Shown here piece after piece: positions 35,146 through 43,918 of a stretch of 64,000 nucleotides of DNA. The notes under the pieces were generated by a model that searched no databases, was not told the origin of the DNA, and saw only the letters and a program-made list of their open reading frames with translations. Made by a program: the position numbers and the translations under genes. Location of the stretch: positions 5,995 through 69,994 of the forward strand of contig CAZLUP010000017.1 of assembly GCA_964562685.1 (NCBI GenBank), written 5' to 3'. Position 1 is the stretch's first letter. Each line of letters begins with the position of its first letter. The DNA is from Stanieria sp964562685 (GTDB lineage: Bacteria; Cyanobacteriota; Cyanobacteriia; Cyanobacteriales; Xenococcaceae).

Positions 35146-35631
35146 TTAATTGGCTTGTGTAATTTTAACCCGATAATTATTAACAGAGTTTTCTTGATAA
35201 GAACCGATCCAAATTTTATAATTACCTGGTTGCCATTGACCTTCGATGGAAGGATTAGTGCTATCTGAATCATCATTGCACCAAATTCCACCGGGACCTT
35301 TAACTAAAATAGTTGTATCGACAGGGCTTTCTACTTCTATTTTGAGATAATTAAAAAAAGAATTGAGCGTCAAAGTATAGTTGGGTTCATGGTTAACGAA
35401 ACCGTCACAGTAACCCGTAGCAGTTTCTTCAATTTTAGCGATCTCCCTGGCTGAAATCGAACCATGACTAACTCCTTCAAAAGTTAAAGGATTAGGGGCA
35501 AATTGACTACTTATGGTAATATTTTTGACTAAAGTTTGAGCGTAGATTGGGTTTATACTGAGAAAATTCACAATTAAGCCAATCCATACAGACAAAAGAA
35601 TTTTGCTAACTTCTGTTAACTGTTTAACCAT
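35146..35631 (-). CDS. exported protein with pre-peptidase-like domain
   Basis: A 161-residue protein. The signal peptide (about 1-31, ending INPIYAQ) precedes a β-rich domain: ATGYCDGFVNHEPNYTLTLN, YLKIEVESPVDTTILVKGPG, WCNDDSDSTNPSIEG and QWQPGNYKIWIGSY. It resembles the bacterial pre-peptidase C-terminal domain found at the ends of secreted proteases, here on its own. It probably acts outside the cytoplasm. Function unknown. Confidence 0.7.
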   Translation of the reverse strand: MVKQLTEVSKILLSVWIGLIVNFLSINPIYAQTLVKNITISSQFAPNPLTFEGVSHGSISAREIAKIEETATGYCDGFVNHEPNYTLTLNSFFNYLKIEVESPVDTTILVKGPGGIWCNDDSDSTNPSIEGQWQPGNYKIWIGSYQENSVNNYRVKITQAN

Positions 35632-35824
35632 CCCATCCTGAGTTTTGCGAGAGCTTTAAAAGATTATCTTTTGAGCAGTTAGACTATTGATTCGACGTTA
35701 TCATGATTACAGTTGTTCCTCGAGAAAACTTTGTTTCTTTTTATACTCATTAGTTACTGAGTCATCACAACTGAGGGAATGGGAATTAGATCAGACTTGA
35801 TTGCTTTTTCCCGATTCCCTTCAA

Positions 35825-37273
35825 TTAAATTTTGCTCAATGTCTGTTGTAGACGAATTCGATCTAGACCTTTTTGATTTAATAATAACCAGGATTGAATC
35901 AGATCGGGACCATGCAATTGTCCTGTCAAACCAGCCCGAAGCGATCGCATTACTAACCCTTTTTTAACTTTATGGGTTTTAGTGAGTTGATTAATAGTGC
36001 TTTTAGCGGTTTCTTCTGTCAAAGCAGAAGTTGAATTTGTCATTTCTAATAGTTCTTGCAGTAGCGGTTTAACTTCATCTTGTTTAAGAAAATCAAGAGC
36101 TTCTTCGCTATATTCAACAGACTGTCCAAATAATAACTGACTTTCTTTAACTGCATCAGTTAAACGAGTCAAACTAGGAGCAATCATTGCAGTTAAACTT
36201 TCTAACCAAGGACGATCTATATCAAGATTAATTTCGTATCCAGCTTCTTGCCAATAGGGAACTAATAATTCTACTAACTTATCAGGGGGCATTTGATGAA
36301 GATATTGGCTGTTAATCCAATCTAATTTTGCCCAATCAAATTTTGCACCTGCTTTATTGACTCGATCTAAACTGAATTTTTCGGCTGCTTGGGACAAAGT
36401 AAAAATCTCTTCGGTAGAATCTGGAGGAGTCCAACCTAATAAAGACATATAATTTGCCATAGCTTCGGGTAAAAAGCCCATTTTCCGAAAATCATCGATT
36501 GAAGTTACTCCATCCCGTTTAGATAGTTTACGTCCATCTTGATTAAGAATTAAGGGAGTATGAGCAAATTCTGGGACTTTGGCACCCATAGCCTCATAAA
36601 GCAAAATTTGTTTGGCTGTATTAGCAATGTGATCTTCACCACGAATGACATGGGTAATCTCCATATCGATATCATCGACCACTACTGCTAAGTTGTACAG
36701 AGGTTGTCCAAAAGCTCGATCACCTTCGGCTGCACGAGCAACTACCATATCACCACCGAGATCGCTACCTTTCCAAGTAACTTCATCCCTAATTAAATCG
36801 TGCCAAACAATTTCGCGATCGTCATCGATTTTAAATCTAATTACAGGTTTACGCCCTTGGGCTTCATAAGCTTCAATTTGCTCAGGGGTAAGATTGCGAT
36901 GACGATTATCATAACGGGGTGCGAGTCCCTTGGCTTTTTGTTCTTCCCGCATTTGTTCTAATTCTTCGGGAGTACAATAGCAGCGATAAGCTAAATTTTT
37001 GTTTAACAAAGTTTGGATTGCTTGTTGATAACGATCTAAACGTTGAGTTTGAAAAAAAGGACCTTCATCCCAATTTAAACCAAGCCATTTTAGTCCTGAT
37101 TGAATATTATCAGTATATTCCTGACGCGATCGCGCTTCATCTGTATCTTCAATTCGTAGGATAAACTTACCTTTTTGATTATGAGCAAATAACCAGTTAA
37201 AAACAGCAGTTCTAGCTGTCCCGATATGTAAATTTCCTGTTGGGGAAGGAGCGATCCTTACTCTAACCGTCAC
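35825..37273 (-). CDS. gltX: glutamyl-tRNA synthetase
   Basis: A 482-residue class I aminoacyl-tRNA synthetase charging tRNA-Glu; in cyanobacteria Glu-tRNA also feeds tetrapyrrole synthesis. APSPTGNLHIGTARTAVFNW holds the HIGH motif, DGRKLSKRDG the KLSKR (KMSKS) motif, and GEDHIANTAKQILLYEAMGA the central region. The C-terminal anticodon-binding helical domain is present (LFGQSVEYSEEALDFL, RSLRAGLTGQLHGPDL). Length and motifs are normal. Confidence 0.97.
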   Translation of the reverse strand: MTVRVRIAPSPTGNLHIGTARTAVFNWLFAHNQKGKFILRIEDTDEARSRQEYTDNIQSGLKWLGLNWDEGPFFQTQRLDRYQQAIQTLLNKNLAYRCYCTPEELEQMREEQKAKGLAPRYDNRHRNLTPEQIEAYEAQGRKPVIRFKIDDDREIVWHDLIRDEVTWKGSDLGGDMVVARAAEGDRAFGQPLYNLAVVVDDIDMEITHVIRGEDHIANTAKQILLYEAMGAKVPEFAHTPLILNQDGRKLSKRDGVTSIDDFRKMGFLPEAMANYMSLLGWTPPDSTEEIFTLSQAAEKFSLDRVNKAGAKFDWAKLDWINSQYLHQMPPDKLVELLVPYWQEAGYEINLDIDRPWLESLTAMIAPSLTRLTDAVKESQLLFGQSVEYSEEALDFLKQDEVKPLLQELLEMTNSTSALTEETAKSTINQLTKTHKVKKGLVMRSLRAGLTGQLHGPDLIQSWLLLNQKGLDRIRLQQTLSKI

Positions 37274-37567
37274 AAAACACCTCTGATTAAAAATTAATGG
37301 TTTATTATGTGCAGTTCTCTATTTTAGCGAGGGAACGTCTATAACACTTCTAAGTAGTAATGCAAAATTAAATACACTGGTGAAGAAAAAAAATAGGGAA
37401 TAGGGAATAGGGAATAGGGAATAACCATCACTCACCAGTTATCAGTTTGATTTTGAACCATGAACTATTGTTTTGTATAATTGATTCTGCCTATGTACTT
37501 ATAACCATTGCTTGAATCGTTGTTTGTAACATTTTCGGTATTCTGCAATACTGGTCGAATAAATGAC
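37274..37567. other. intergenic with heptamer repeat
   Basis: Contains the GGGAATA tandem tract (37392-37424). No gene seen. Confidence 0.4.
37392..37424. repeat. (GGGAATA)n heptamer repeat
   Basis: Four to five head-to-tail copies. A partial inverted copy (CCCTATTCCCTATTC) occurs at 35094-35108. Confidence 0.85.
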
Positions 37568-37594
37568 AAAAAAAAACTCGTCGGAGTTTTTTTT
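37568..37594 (-). terminator. bidirectional-looking terminator
   Basis: ACTC-CGAC-GAGT flanked by A- and T-runs on both sides, about 40 bp downstream of the exported-protein operon end. Confidence 0.7.
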
Positions 37595-37631
37595 ATTCTC
37601 AAGCAACGAGCAAATAAGATTTATAGCAAAC

Positions 37632-38357
37632 TTATTGAGCAGGAGCAGAATCAGAATTTAAATTTCCGTTGGGGTTAGAATCAGAATTGACATTGGAATC
37701 CTTATCATAAACACACTTGATCTCTCCGCCAACGCCGACAATAAAATCATCGAAGTCAACATCTTGTAGATTTTCTCGGACAAGCTTAGACCCTGTATCG
37801 TCCCAGCGTAACATTACACCACCATTAGCTAATTCAGACAAACCGCCAACAAATTTAGCTTGTCTGTTTTGACCAAGGTTTTCCAGATTAGTCGAGTAAA
37901 CAATACCCGCAGGTTCATTGTTAAAAAACGATTCCAAATAAAAAGCATAGCGATTTCCTGCTAAAAAAGTAAAACTAGCAAGAGATTGGGGAACTGTATT
38001 GCCAGGAGTACCTATAAAGTCAGTAGCTTGTTTCGATTCAAAGTCATCTTGATATTTAGATTCACGGTAAATAGTATCTTCAGTGTCAGCCGATTTGACT
38101 TCAACTAGTAGTGGAGTTTTTTCTCCAGTATCCAAATTAATTACACCAAAAGTGGATTGGTATGCTCCATGAGATTGGATAAATTGAAAATCTATGATCG
38201 TATCTTCGTCGAATTGAATACCTTGATTGTCAAACATTTCGGCTGCCAATGTGGGACGAACTCCAGCACAAAGAATAGTTGTAAAAACTATAGTTGCAAT
38301 CTTGGCATAATTAAGGCACAATGCGATCGCTTTAAATTTGAATTTAGCTAGTTTCAT
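37632..38357 (-). CDS. exported hypothetical protein, third gene of envelope operon
   Basis: About 241 residues from the ATG that follows AGGA (MKLAKFKF); upstream in-frame starts reach 38375 and overlap the previous stop. There is a signal peptide of about 38 residues (ending TLAAEM). The mature part is β-rich and acidic: FQFIQSHGAYQSTFGVINLD, TGEKTPLLVEVKSAD and FTFLAGNRYAFYLES. Near the C-terminus WDDTGSKL and DFDDFIVGVGG resemble DUF4114-type calcium-rich segments. The tail is an Asn/Ser-rich repeat (NVNSDSNPNGNLNSDS). Function unknown; it is co-transcribed with two other exported proteins. Confidence 0.6.
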   Translation of the reverse strand: MKLAKFKFKAIALCLNYAKIATIVFTTILCAGVRPTLAAEMFDNQGIQFDEDTIIDFQFIQSHGAYQSTFGVINLDTGEKTPLLVEVKSADTEDTIYRESKYQDDFESKQATDFIGTPGNTVPQSLASFTFLAGNRYAFYLESFFNNEPAGIVYSTNLENLGQNRQAKFVGGLSELANGGVMLRWDDTGSKLVRENLQDVDFDDFIVGVGGEIKCVYDKDSNVNSDSNPNGNLNSDSAPAQ

Positions 38358-38368
38358 TTTTTTCCTCA

Positions 38369-38833
38369 TCACCATGAACTGCGATTGACATTGTCAGTTT
38401 GTGTTTGATTAACTTGATTGACTTGATTGACAAAGTTTTGAGCTTCTTGTATCGTCTCGCTTAGTTCTTCGGCTGCTGGATTGATGCATTCCTCATCGTC
38501 TACTCTGGCAAAGTGACGAGGACCTTTGGGTGCTGCTTCTGAGGCAGTAAGTTGATCAATTGCCTGATTGAGTTGTTGTGATATGCTGCTAGCTTGATTA
38601 GAGATTTGTGTGGGAGTTATTCCACCACTACCAGTTGCACTAGCAGTTCCACCGCTACTAGATGTTCCACCACTACTAAAACCAAAATTAGGAGGCGCAC
38701 TATAAATATTAGTTCCAGTAAGATCCGACTGATTAGTATTAGTCTGAGATTGAACGAGATCAGCTTTAACTATTGGAATTCCTGCTAGTATAGTGACTGC
38801 AAAAAGCCTTACAATCCATTTTCTTGCGTACAT
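38369..38833 (-). CDS. exported hypothetical protein, second gene of envelope operon
   Basis: 154 residues from the ATG at 38833 (MYARKWIVRLFAV); the longer upstream frame overlaps the preceding gene and is unlikely. A signal peptide ends near VKADLVQ. A low-complexity Gly/Ser/Thr stretch follows (SGGTSSSGGTASATGSGG), then a helical region ISNQASSISQQLNQAIDQLT. The C-terminus repeats NQVNQVNQTQ. ECINPAAEEL has a single Cys. Its stop overlaps the start region of the next gene. No known family. Confidence 0.6.
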   Translation of the reverse strand: MYARKWIVRLFAVTILAGIPIVKADLVQSQTNTNQSDLTGTNIYSAPPNFGFSSGGTSSSGGTASATGSGGITPTQISNQASSISQQLNQAIDQLTASEAAPKGPRHFARVDDEECINPAAEELSETIQEAQNFVNQVNQVNQTQTDNVNRSSW

Positions 38834-38858
38834 AATTTTTACTTCAAAATTCTCACGG

Positions 38859-39950
38859 TTAAAATCTGCCACCAAATCCAAAACCAATTGCGGTGCCAAG
38901 TACAAAGCGCGCACCATCACCTGCACCAGCAATATCTCGCAGTGCTGGAGTAAAAGTAATTGGTAAATTGGGAAAAGGAGAAATTGATAATCCAATTGCT
39001 AAATCTTGTCCTGTCCATTCAGTAATTACACTGACAGGTCTAGCTACTCGCAATGCTAACGAACCAAAAACATTAACAGTATCACGGTCTTCATCAATAT
39101 CATCTTCACTGCGAAATTGCCCGTTACCAATGCCACCAGAGATAGCCATTCGACTGAAGGGAGAATCGATATCTTCTCTCAAACGAAAGATTTGTGTAGC
39201 AACACCATAAACAGAGTCTTGAAAGTCATTTTCCTCACCAATGTTTAAAAAACCATTCCAGCCAAAAGCTACTGCTGTATTTTCAGCTAGGCGACGATGT
39301 ATTTTCATGTTAAAGCCACCAGTGCCGAAATCACGATTGTTACCAAAACTCGCCATACCGTAGCTTAGTTCCGCGCCTACAGCTTTACGAGCATTACCAA
39401 AAGCAACTCCCATGCCGAGAGTTGCATCTAAATCGTCACTGTTACCATAACGGGTATCTGATTGAAAACTGGGACTGATATACCATCTACCACCATCCCC
39501 ACCAAAGCCATAGGGATTAGCAATAGTTAAAGCTGGCGACCCCGAATTTCTTCTGGGTGGTTTACGGTTTTTAATTTCATCTAATTCTGACTGTAATTTC
39601 TGAATTTCTTCATTATCGACCGAATTGGAGTCAGAGCTAGAATTGTCGACAATTGGTAAGTTATCCGTTTCCGAAGCCTCCATAACTTCGTCTGATGAAG
39701 GAGTTTGATTTTCTTCCATTGACTCGTCAACTTGAGCAAAAAGACGAGTTGGAGAAATTGAAAATAAAGGTTTTTGTGGTTCTGTATGTAGAAGAGAACT
39801 TGCTTGTTTAGAAACTCGATTAGATAAAATTTCTGCTGAATTATTGCTTGATTGCTCAGAAGAGAGATCGTTTGTTGGATTAGCCCAAGAACTCGTAGCA
39901 GAAATTGGCACTAAAACCAAAGTTAGCAAAGTAATATTTAGTTTATACAT
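38859..39950 (-). CDS. outer-membrane β-barrel-like protein, first gene of envelope operon
   Basis: A 363-residue protein. The signal peptide ends near ATSSWAN. The N-terminal 135 residues are polar and disordered, with a short coiled coil (EIQKLQSELDEIKNRKPP). The C-terminal 220 residues alternate strands with Gly and aromatics: GRWYISPSFQSDTRYGNSDD, LGMGVAFGNARKAVGAELSY, GFNMKIHRRLAENTAVAFGW, VFGSLALRVARPVSVITEW, and it ends GTAIGFGFGGRF. This is a barrel pattern with a terminal Phe. It heads a three-gene row of exported proteins with short spacers (25 bp, then overlap). Confidence 0.65.
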   Translation of the reverse strand: MYKLNITLLTLVLVPISATSSWANPTNDLSSEQSSNNSAEILSNRVSKQASSLLHTEPQKPLFSISPTRLFAQVDESMEENQTPSSDEVMEASETDNLPIVDNSSSDSNSVDNEEIQKLQSELDEIKNRKPPRRNSGSPALTIANPYGFGGDGGRWYISPSFQSDTRYGNSDDLDATLGMGVAFGNARKAVGAELSYGMASFGNNRDFGTGGFNMKIHRRLAENTAVAFGWNGFLNIGEENDFQDSVYGVATQIFRLREDIDSPFSRMAISGGIGNGQFRSEDDIDEDRDTVNVFGSLALRVARPVSVITEWTGQDLAIGLSISPFPNLPITFTPALRDIAGAGDGARFVLGTAIGFGFGGRF

Positions 39951-40340
39951 AAATTTATTGCAGTATTTTTACATATTTGCTGCAAAGAGTTTAGACGATA
40001 CTCTGCTGTTATACTCCGATTTAATTCGAGCATCAACTATTAATAATAAATTTCGTTATTTTCACGGACAAATTTGCTATAATTACAATTTTTTTGTTGA
40101 TTTTTCTTAAAATAAATGGCGATCGCTTTAATTGTTATTAGCACTTTTTGCTCACTCAATTTCTACTTAAGTAATCAGCTTTTAATTTATAACAACTTTA
40201 TTTAGGATTTATATTTCCTTTAAAATTTTAAGTCTATTTCAGCCAAAAAATTGTCTAAAGTGTATCGAAAAGCTGTTTTTGCAAAAGATTCTGTAAAAAC
40301 TCGGTAAGATTGACAATTCTCTCTAGTATTTTTCGGAGTA
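39951..40340. other. intergenic between divergent envelope operon and protease gene
   Basis: AT-rich, with one HIP1 site and no gene. It holds both promoters. Confidence 0.3.
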
Positions 40341-40380
40341 ATTACTTAAACTACAAATAACTTAAGAGTTATTACTTAAA
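40341..40380. promoter_or_regulatory. palindrome with flanking direct repeats before the protease start
   Basis: AATAACTTAAGAGTTATT (40356-40373) is an 18-bp perfect palindrome. The decamer ATTACTTAAA occurs at 40341-40350 and again at 40371-40380, about three helical turns apart. It lies 10 bp before the GTG start and is a candidate operator. Confidence 0.5.
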
Positions 40381-40390
40381 AGTAATTATT

Positions 40391-41362
40391 GTGAAAAGCA
40401 ATTTTTTTAAATACACTTTATTATTACTACTATCATCTATTAGTTATTTTTCTTTTCTTAGGTTAGCTACAGCGAATACACAATTAAACTTAAAGTCTAT
40501 TGAGCTATCAAGTCCAAATACTGAGCAATTAAATGTAGCTTATACAACCAGCTTAATAATAAATAGGACTTTAAACTCTAATCAAAATTTAATAGCTGCT
40601 ATCTACGGACAAGATGACAGAGTTGCTGTTTTAAATCCAACTCAAACGCCTTGGGACAATATTGCTAAACTTAAAATCAAATTTCCTGACGGCAAAGCAT
40701 TTATTGGCTCTGGAGCTGCAATTAATAGTACCCATATAATTACGGCTGCTCATAATGTTTTTTTAAAAAATAATGGAGGAAAAGCTGATCTAAATTCAAT
40801 CAGCGTAAGTTTTAACAAATATAATGCGGTTAATGTTACTAAAGTCAGAATTTTAGAGGGATGGACTAACAAAACAAATTGGGAATTTAAAAACGACCAA
40901 TGGCAACCTCTTAGTCATCAAGATGATATTGCTTTACTTACTTTAGATCGTCCTTTGGAAAACTTTGATCGATGTTTTAACTTACAAGCATTAGATAGTT
41001 CTTCATTGTTTAAAATTAAAATTAACATTTCTGGATATCCCGATAACCCAACCACTGCCTGGAAAAATCTTCCCATGAAAACTGCATCTGGAAAAATCAG
41101 TTTTGTTGATAACAATCAGTTTTTCTATAATGAAACCCTTGATACTCAAGGAGGACAAAGCGGTAGTCCTGTATGGTATTTTGATCGAGATACAAAAACT
41201 TATAATATTGTGGGCATTCACGTTCAAGGAAATAAGTGGATTAATGGGAATTTCTATAATGTAGCGTCACAAATTACTGAGGATAAATTAACTTTGATTC
41301 AGAGTTGGGTTAAAGAAGATTTGCAAGATTATGGGGAAGAAAAACTTGCTTCCACTAATTAA
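40391..41362 (+). CDS. secreted V8-like trypsin-fold serine protease
   Basis: A 323-residue protease with a GTG start and a signal peptide (about 1-29, ending LATANT). The catalytic triad is visible: His121 in IITAAHNVF, Asp179 in HQDDIALLTLD and Ser257 in GGQSGSPVWYF. The short loops and GIHVQGNKW after the Ser match the glutamyl endopeptidase (V8, S1B) branch. It is probably extracellular or periplasmic. It is divergent from the envelope operon. The substrate is unknown. Confidence 0.87.
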   Translation: MKSNFFKYTLLLLLSSISYFSFLRLATANTQLNLKSIELSSPNTEQLNVAYTTSLIINRTLNSNQNLIAAIYGQDDRVAVLNPTQTPWDNIAKLKIKFPDGKAFIGSGAAINSTHIITAAHNVFLKNNGGKADLNSISVSFNKYNAVNVTKVRILEGWTNKTNWEFKNDQWQPLSHQDDIALLTLDRPLENFDRCFNLQALDSSSLFKIKINISGYPDNPTTAWKNLPMKTASGKISFVDNNQFFYNETLDTQGGQSGSPVWYFDRDTKTYNIVGIHVQGNKWINGNFYNVASQITEDKLTLIQSWVKEDLQDYGEEKLASTN

Positions 41363-41501
41363 ATATCTCAATTATTTAGCTTAGTTATGAATTGAAGTCT
41401 AAAGAATTATGTGTTTTTTCATTATGCCTGAGCTAAAAAATTTGATAGTTTGGAAAAAGCTAAATGAAATAAAATGAATTTTTTTAATTTGTGTATTATT
41501 T

Positions 41502-42104
41502 ATGTTTACAGATAAATTAGTTTTACCTATCGATAGCGATCGCATTTCCCAATACGATCAGACCCTTATTATAGCTGGTCTGACTTGGGCTGATTATGAA
41601 AAGTTTGATTCAATTGAATATCCAGGTTATCGGGTTTCTTATTTTAATGGAGTAATTACCGTTGTGTCACCCAGTCTAAATCATGAAACTATTGCTGAGG
41701 TAATTAATTATTTAGTAGTCGCTTATTGTCGTCAGTATAACTTGCTATACTTTCCCATGCGTTCAACGACATTAAAAAATCCTCCCTTAGTGGGAAAAGA
41801 ACCTGATGTTAGTTTTGCGTTTGGGACAAAGAAATCTTTTCCTGATCTAGCGATTGAGGTGGTTTACTCTAGTGGAGGTATTGCTGATTTAGAAAAGTAT
41901 AAATATTTAGGAATTAAAGAAGTTTGGTTTTGGCAAAATGAGCAAATAAAATTTTATAAATTAGGAGATTCTGATTATATCGAAATTCAGATGAGTGACT
42001 GTTTATCTAAACTATCTTCTGATTTTTTAATTAGGTTTATTAATCGTGGGCTAGCGGAAAGTCCATTAATTATTGAAGCAGATTTCATCAAAGAATTGCA
42101 ATAA
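41502..42104 (+). CDS. Uma2 family (DUF820) PD-(D/E)XK-like protein
   Basis: A 200-residue protein of the Uma2/DUF820 family, which has expanded enormously in cyanobacteria and carries a restriction-endonuclease-like fold. YRVSYFNGVITVVSPSLNHE (48-67), EPDVSFAF (about 104-111), PDLAIEVVYSSG (about 117-128) and EKYKYLGIKEVWFW (about 133-146) give the expected acidic and Lys core residues (D, E-V and K). The cellular role of Uma2 proteins is unsettled; many lie near mobile DNA. Confidence 0.85.
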   Translation: MFTDKLVLPIDSDRISQYDQTLIIAGLTWADYEKFDSIEYPGYRVSYFNGVITVVSPSLNHETIAEVINYLVVAYCRQYNLLYFPMRSTTLKNPPLVGKEPDVSFAFGTKKSFPDLAIEVVYSSGGIADLEKYKYLGIKEVWFWQNEQIKFYKLGDSDYIEIQMSDCLSKLSSDFLIRFINRGLAESPLIIEADFIKELQ

Positions 42105-42183
42105 ACTCAATTGAGTGTCTAGAGCAAATTCTACCAGAAGCAACTCAACAGTTACTAGAAGATACTTTCAATTTAGCTATATC

Positions 42184-42232
42184 TGGCATTCATCCAGCAC
42201 CGTAAGCTTGCTTCGGTGTCTGGATGAATGGC
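42184..42232. repeat. long imperfect hairpin
   Basis: TGGCATTCATCCAG plus CACCG pairs with CGGTGTCTGGATGAATGGC around an 11-nt loop, with one bulge. It lies 80 bp after the Uma2 gene. Confidence 0.7.
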
Positions 42233-42253
42233 AGTCAAGGTTTAACGCTACAT

Positions 42254-42294
42254 AAGTTATTTTAACAACAAAACAATATATGTTAAAATAACTT
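42254..42294. repeat. 14-bp perfect inverted repeat
   Basis: AAGTTATTTTAACA, a 13-nt loop, TGTTAAAATAACTT. It could be a terminator without a T run or the trace of an excised mobile element. Confidence 0.7.
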
Positions 42295-43071
42295 TGATGA
42301 GAAATTTTTTTCAGCATAATTACTGAAATTAATCAAAGTGCTTTTCTGAATCAAACTTCTTAGCACTCCTTGCCAAAATAGCATAATTTTTTTTTAATTT
42401 ACAGGTAGGAAAATTCAGTAAGTTTACTCAAAATATATAACAAATATATAGTTTGTCTTTTTGTAATAAGTATTTATTGATTTTGACATTGATCTATTTT
42501 TTTTATTAGTAAAAATGAGGTTAAGAATCACTGACAAAAACTTCAGTAATTTCCCTGAATAAAACTATTTAAGATGCCTAAGTAGGTAGGTGTAATTAAA
42601 TATAAAATGTCTGTGGCAGGGAATGGGGAATGGTAGGGTTTTATAAATTATTGTGGTTAGCTACTGATAGCAACCAAATTATAAGTTAGGACAAGGTATT
42701 GAACATAGAGAGTAACTGCCGTTAGCCCTTACAGAATTTATGTGTTTTTACCTTTACTTAGACAGTTATAAAGTTGAATTAAAAAAGGGTTTAATGAGCT
42801 TTGTTTTAGATGCAGGGAATTAATTCTTTGTCAACAAAAGCAAAATTATTGAATGTCATTTAATTTAGTAAAAGGTTAAAATCTGGTGGATGTTATGGCA
42901 AGTTTATTTTTTAATTAGACTCTTCTTTTTTTATGAAGCGATCTCGGCAGAGCCGAGGCACGGAGCGATCGCATTTGATTTTTAATTCTCTTCATCCAGG
43001 CGCGATCTGTTTTTTTCTGTTTTTTTTGATAAGTACCTAGGTAGGATTAGTTGTTCTGTTATCATTAAATT

Positions 43072-43091
43072 ATGACCACATAATGACCACA
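43072..43091 (+). promoter_or_regulatory. direct repeat ATGACCACA x2, candidate antitoxin operator
   Basis: ATGACCACA at 43072-43080 and 43083-43091, an 11-bp period, 19 bp before the antitoxin ATG. The periodicity suits two dimers on one DNA face. Confidence 0.5.
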
Positions 43092-43110
43092 ATCTAAAAG
43101 AGAAATAATT

Positions 43111-43356
43111 ATGAAAAGTGTCGGGATACGAGAGTTTAGAGATAAAGCATCTCAGTATCTAGCTAGTCGGGAAGTTGTAGCTGTCAAGCGTCATGGCAAA
43201 TTAGTTGGATTTTATATACCCGTAGAACAATCGGATCGAATAGAAATTGAACAAGCATTACAAAGACTTTCTCAAACAGTAGAGACAGCTATAGCAGAAA
43301 GTGGGATGGACGAAGTTGCTCTTAGTCATGCTTTAGATTTATCTCAGAAAGAGTAA
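43111..43356 (+). CDS. Phd/YefM-like antitoxin
   Basis: An 81-residue protein. KSVGIREFRDKASQYLAS (2-19) followed by EVVAVKRHGKLVGFYIPV (21-38) is the Phd/YefM N-terminal DNA-binding fold. The remainder (ALQRLSQTVETAIAESGM) is the toxin-binding tail. It is paired with a PIN-domain protein 6 bp downstream. Antitoxins of this type repress their own promoter; the direct repeats just upstream would be the site. Confidence 0.82.
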   Translation: MKSVGIREFRDKASQYLASREVVAVKRHGKLVGFYIPVEQSDRIEIEQALQRLSQTVETAIAESGMDEVALSHALDLSQKE

Positions 43357-43362
43357 TAAGCA

Positions 43363-43797
43363 ATGCGCTTAGTTGTTGATGTTAATATTTTGGTCGCTGA
43401 ATTAATTAGAGTAAGAGGCAGAAAATTAATTATTCATCCAGAATTAGAGCTTTACATGGCTGAAAAAGCTTGGGAAGAAACAACTTATGAATTAAATAAA
43501 AGAATAGAAAAGATGATAAACAAAGGTGTATTTTCTCAAGAAATTGGACAGAGTTTATTAAATGATGCAGTAACTTTGGCTGAAGCGAAGGTATCTATAG
43601 TTCCTCATGATATCTATTCATCATACGAAACCATTGCCAGAAATCGGATACCTCGCGATCCTAATGATTGGTTTACAGTAGCATTAGCATTAGCTTTAAA
43701 AGCAGCAATTTGGACTTCAGACAATGACTTTCTCGGATGTGGAATAGCAACTTGGACAACTGATACCTTGCTCGCTCATTTAACTGCACCAAATTAA
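43363..43797 (+). CDS. PIN-domain ribonuclease toxin
   Basis: A 144-residue PIN-fold protein. Asp6 lies in LVVDVNILVAELI, an acidic Glu in AEKAWEETTYEL, and IPRDPNDWFTVALALAL and IWTSDNDFLGCG carry the last two acidic sites. This is the cyanobacterial PIN group with a short helical insert. The gene is complete and immediately follows its antitoxin. Predicted to cleave RNA when free. Confidence 0.83.
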   Translation: MRLVVDVNILVAELIRVRGRKLIIHPELELYMAEKAWEETTYELNKRIEKMINKGVFSQEIGQSLLNDAVTLAEAKVSIVPHDIYSSYETIARNRIPRDPNDWFTVALALALKAAIWTSDNDFLGCGIATWTTDTLLAHLTAPN

Positions 43798-43918
43798 TTT
43801 CTAATCCAGTCTGAAAGCTTTTCTAAATCCATCGGTACATCCCACTATTTCCGCATTTCTGCTCTATGTTCGTAAATGTCTTAATCTTTACTTGTACTGC
43901 TATGCTTTTAATTGCGAC

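Larger units (their letters stand above)
42105..43071. other. 1-kb gene-free region with two strong hairpins
   Basis: No intact gene. It contains the hairpins at 42184-42232 and 42254-42294, a CTCGGC/GCCGAG palindrome near 42945-42957 beside a HIP1 site, and the toxin-antitoxin promoter at the end. A short frame directly after the Uma2 stop (ECLEQILPEATQQLLEDTFN) is protein-like but I cannot place it. Confidence 0.4.
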
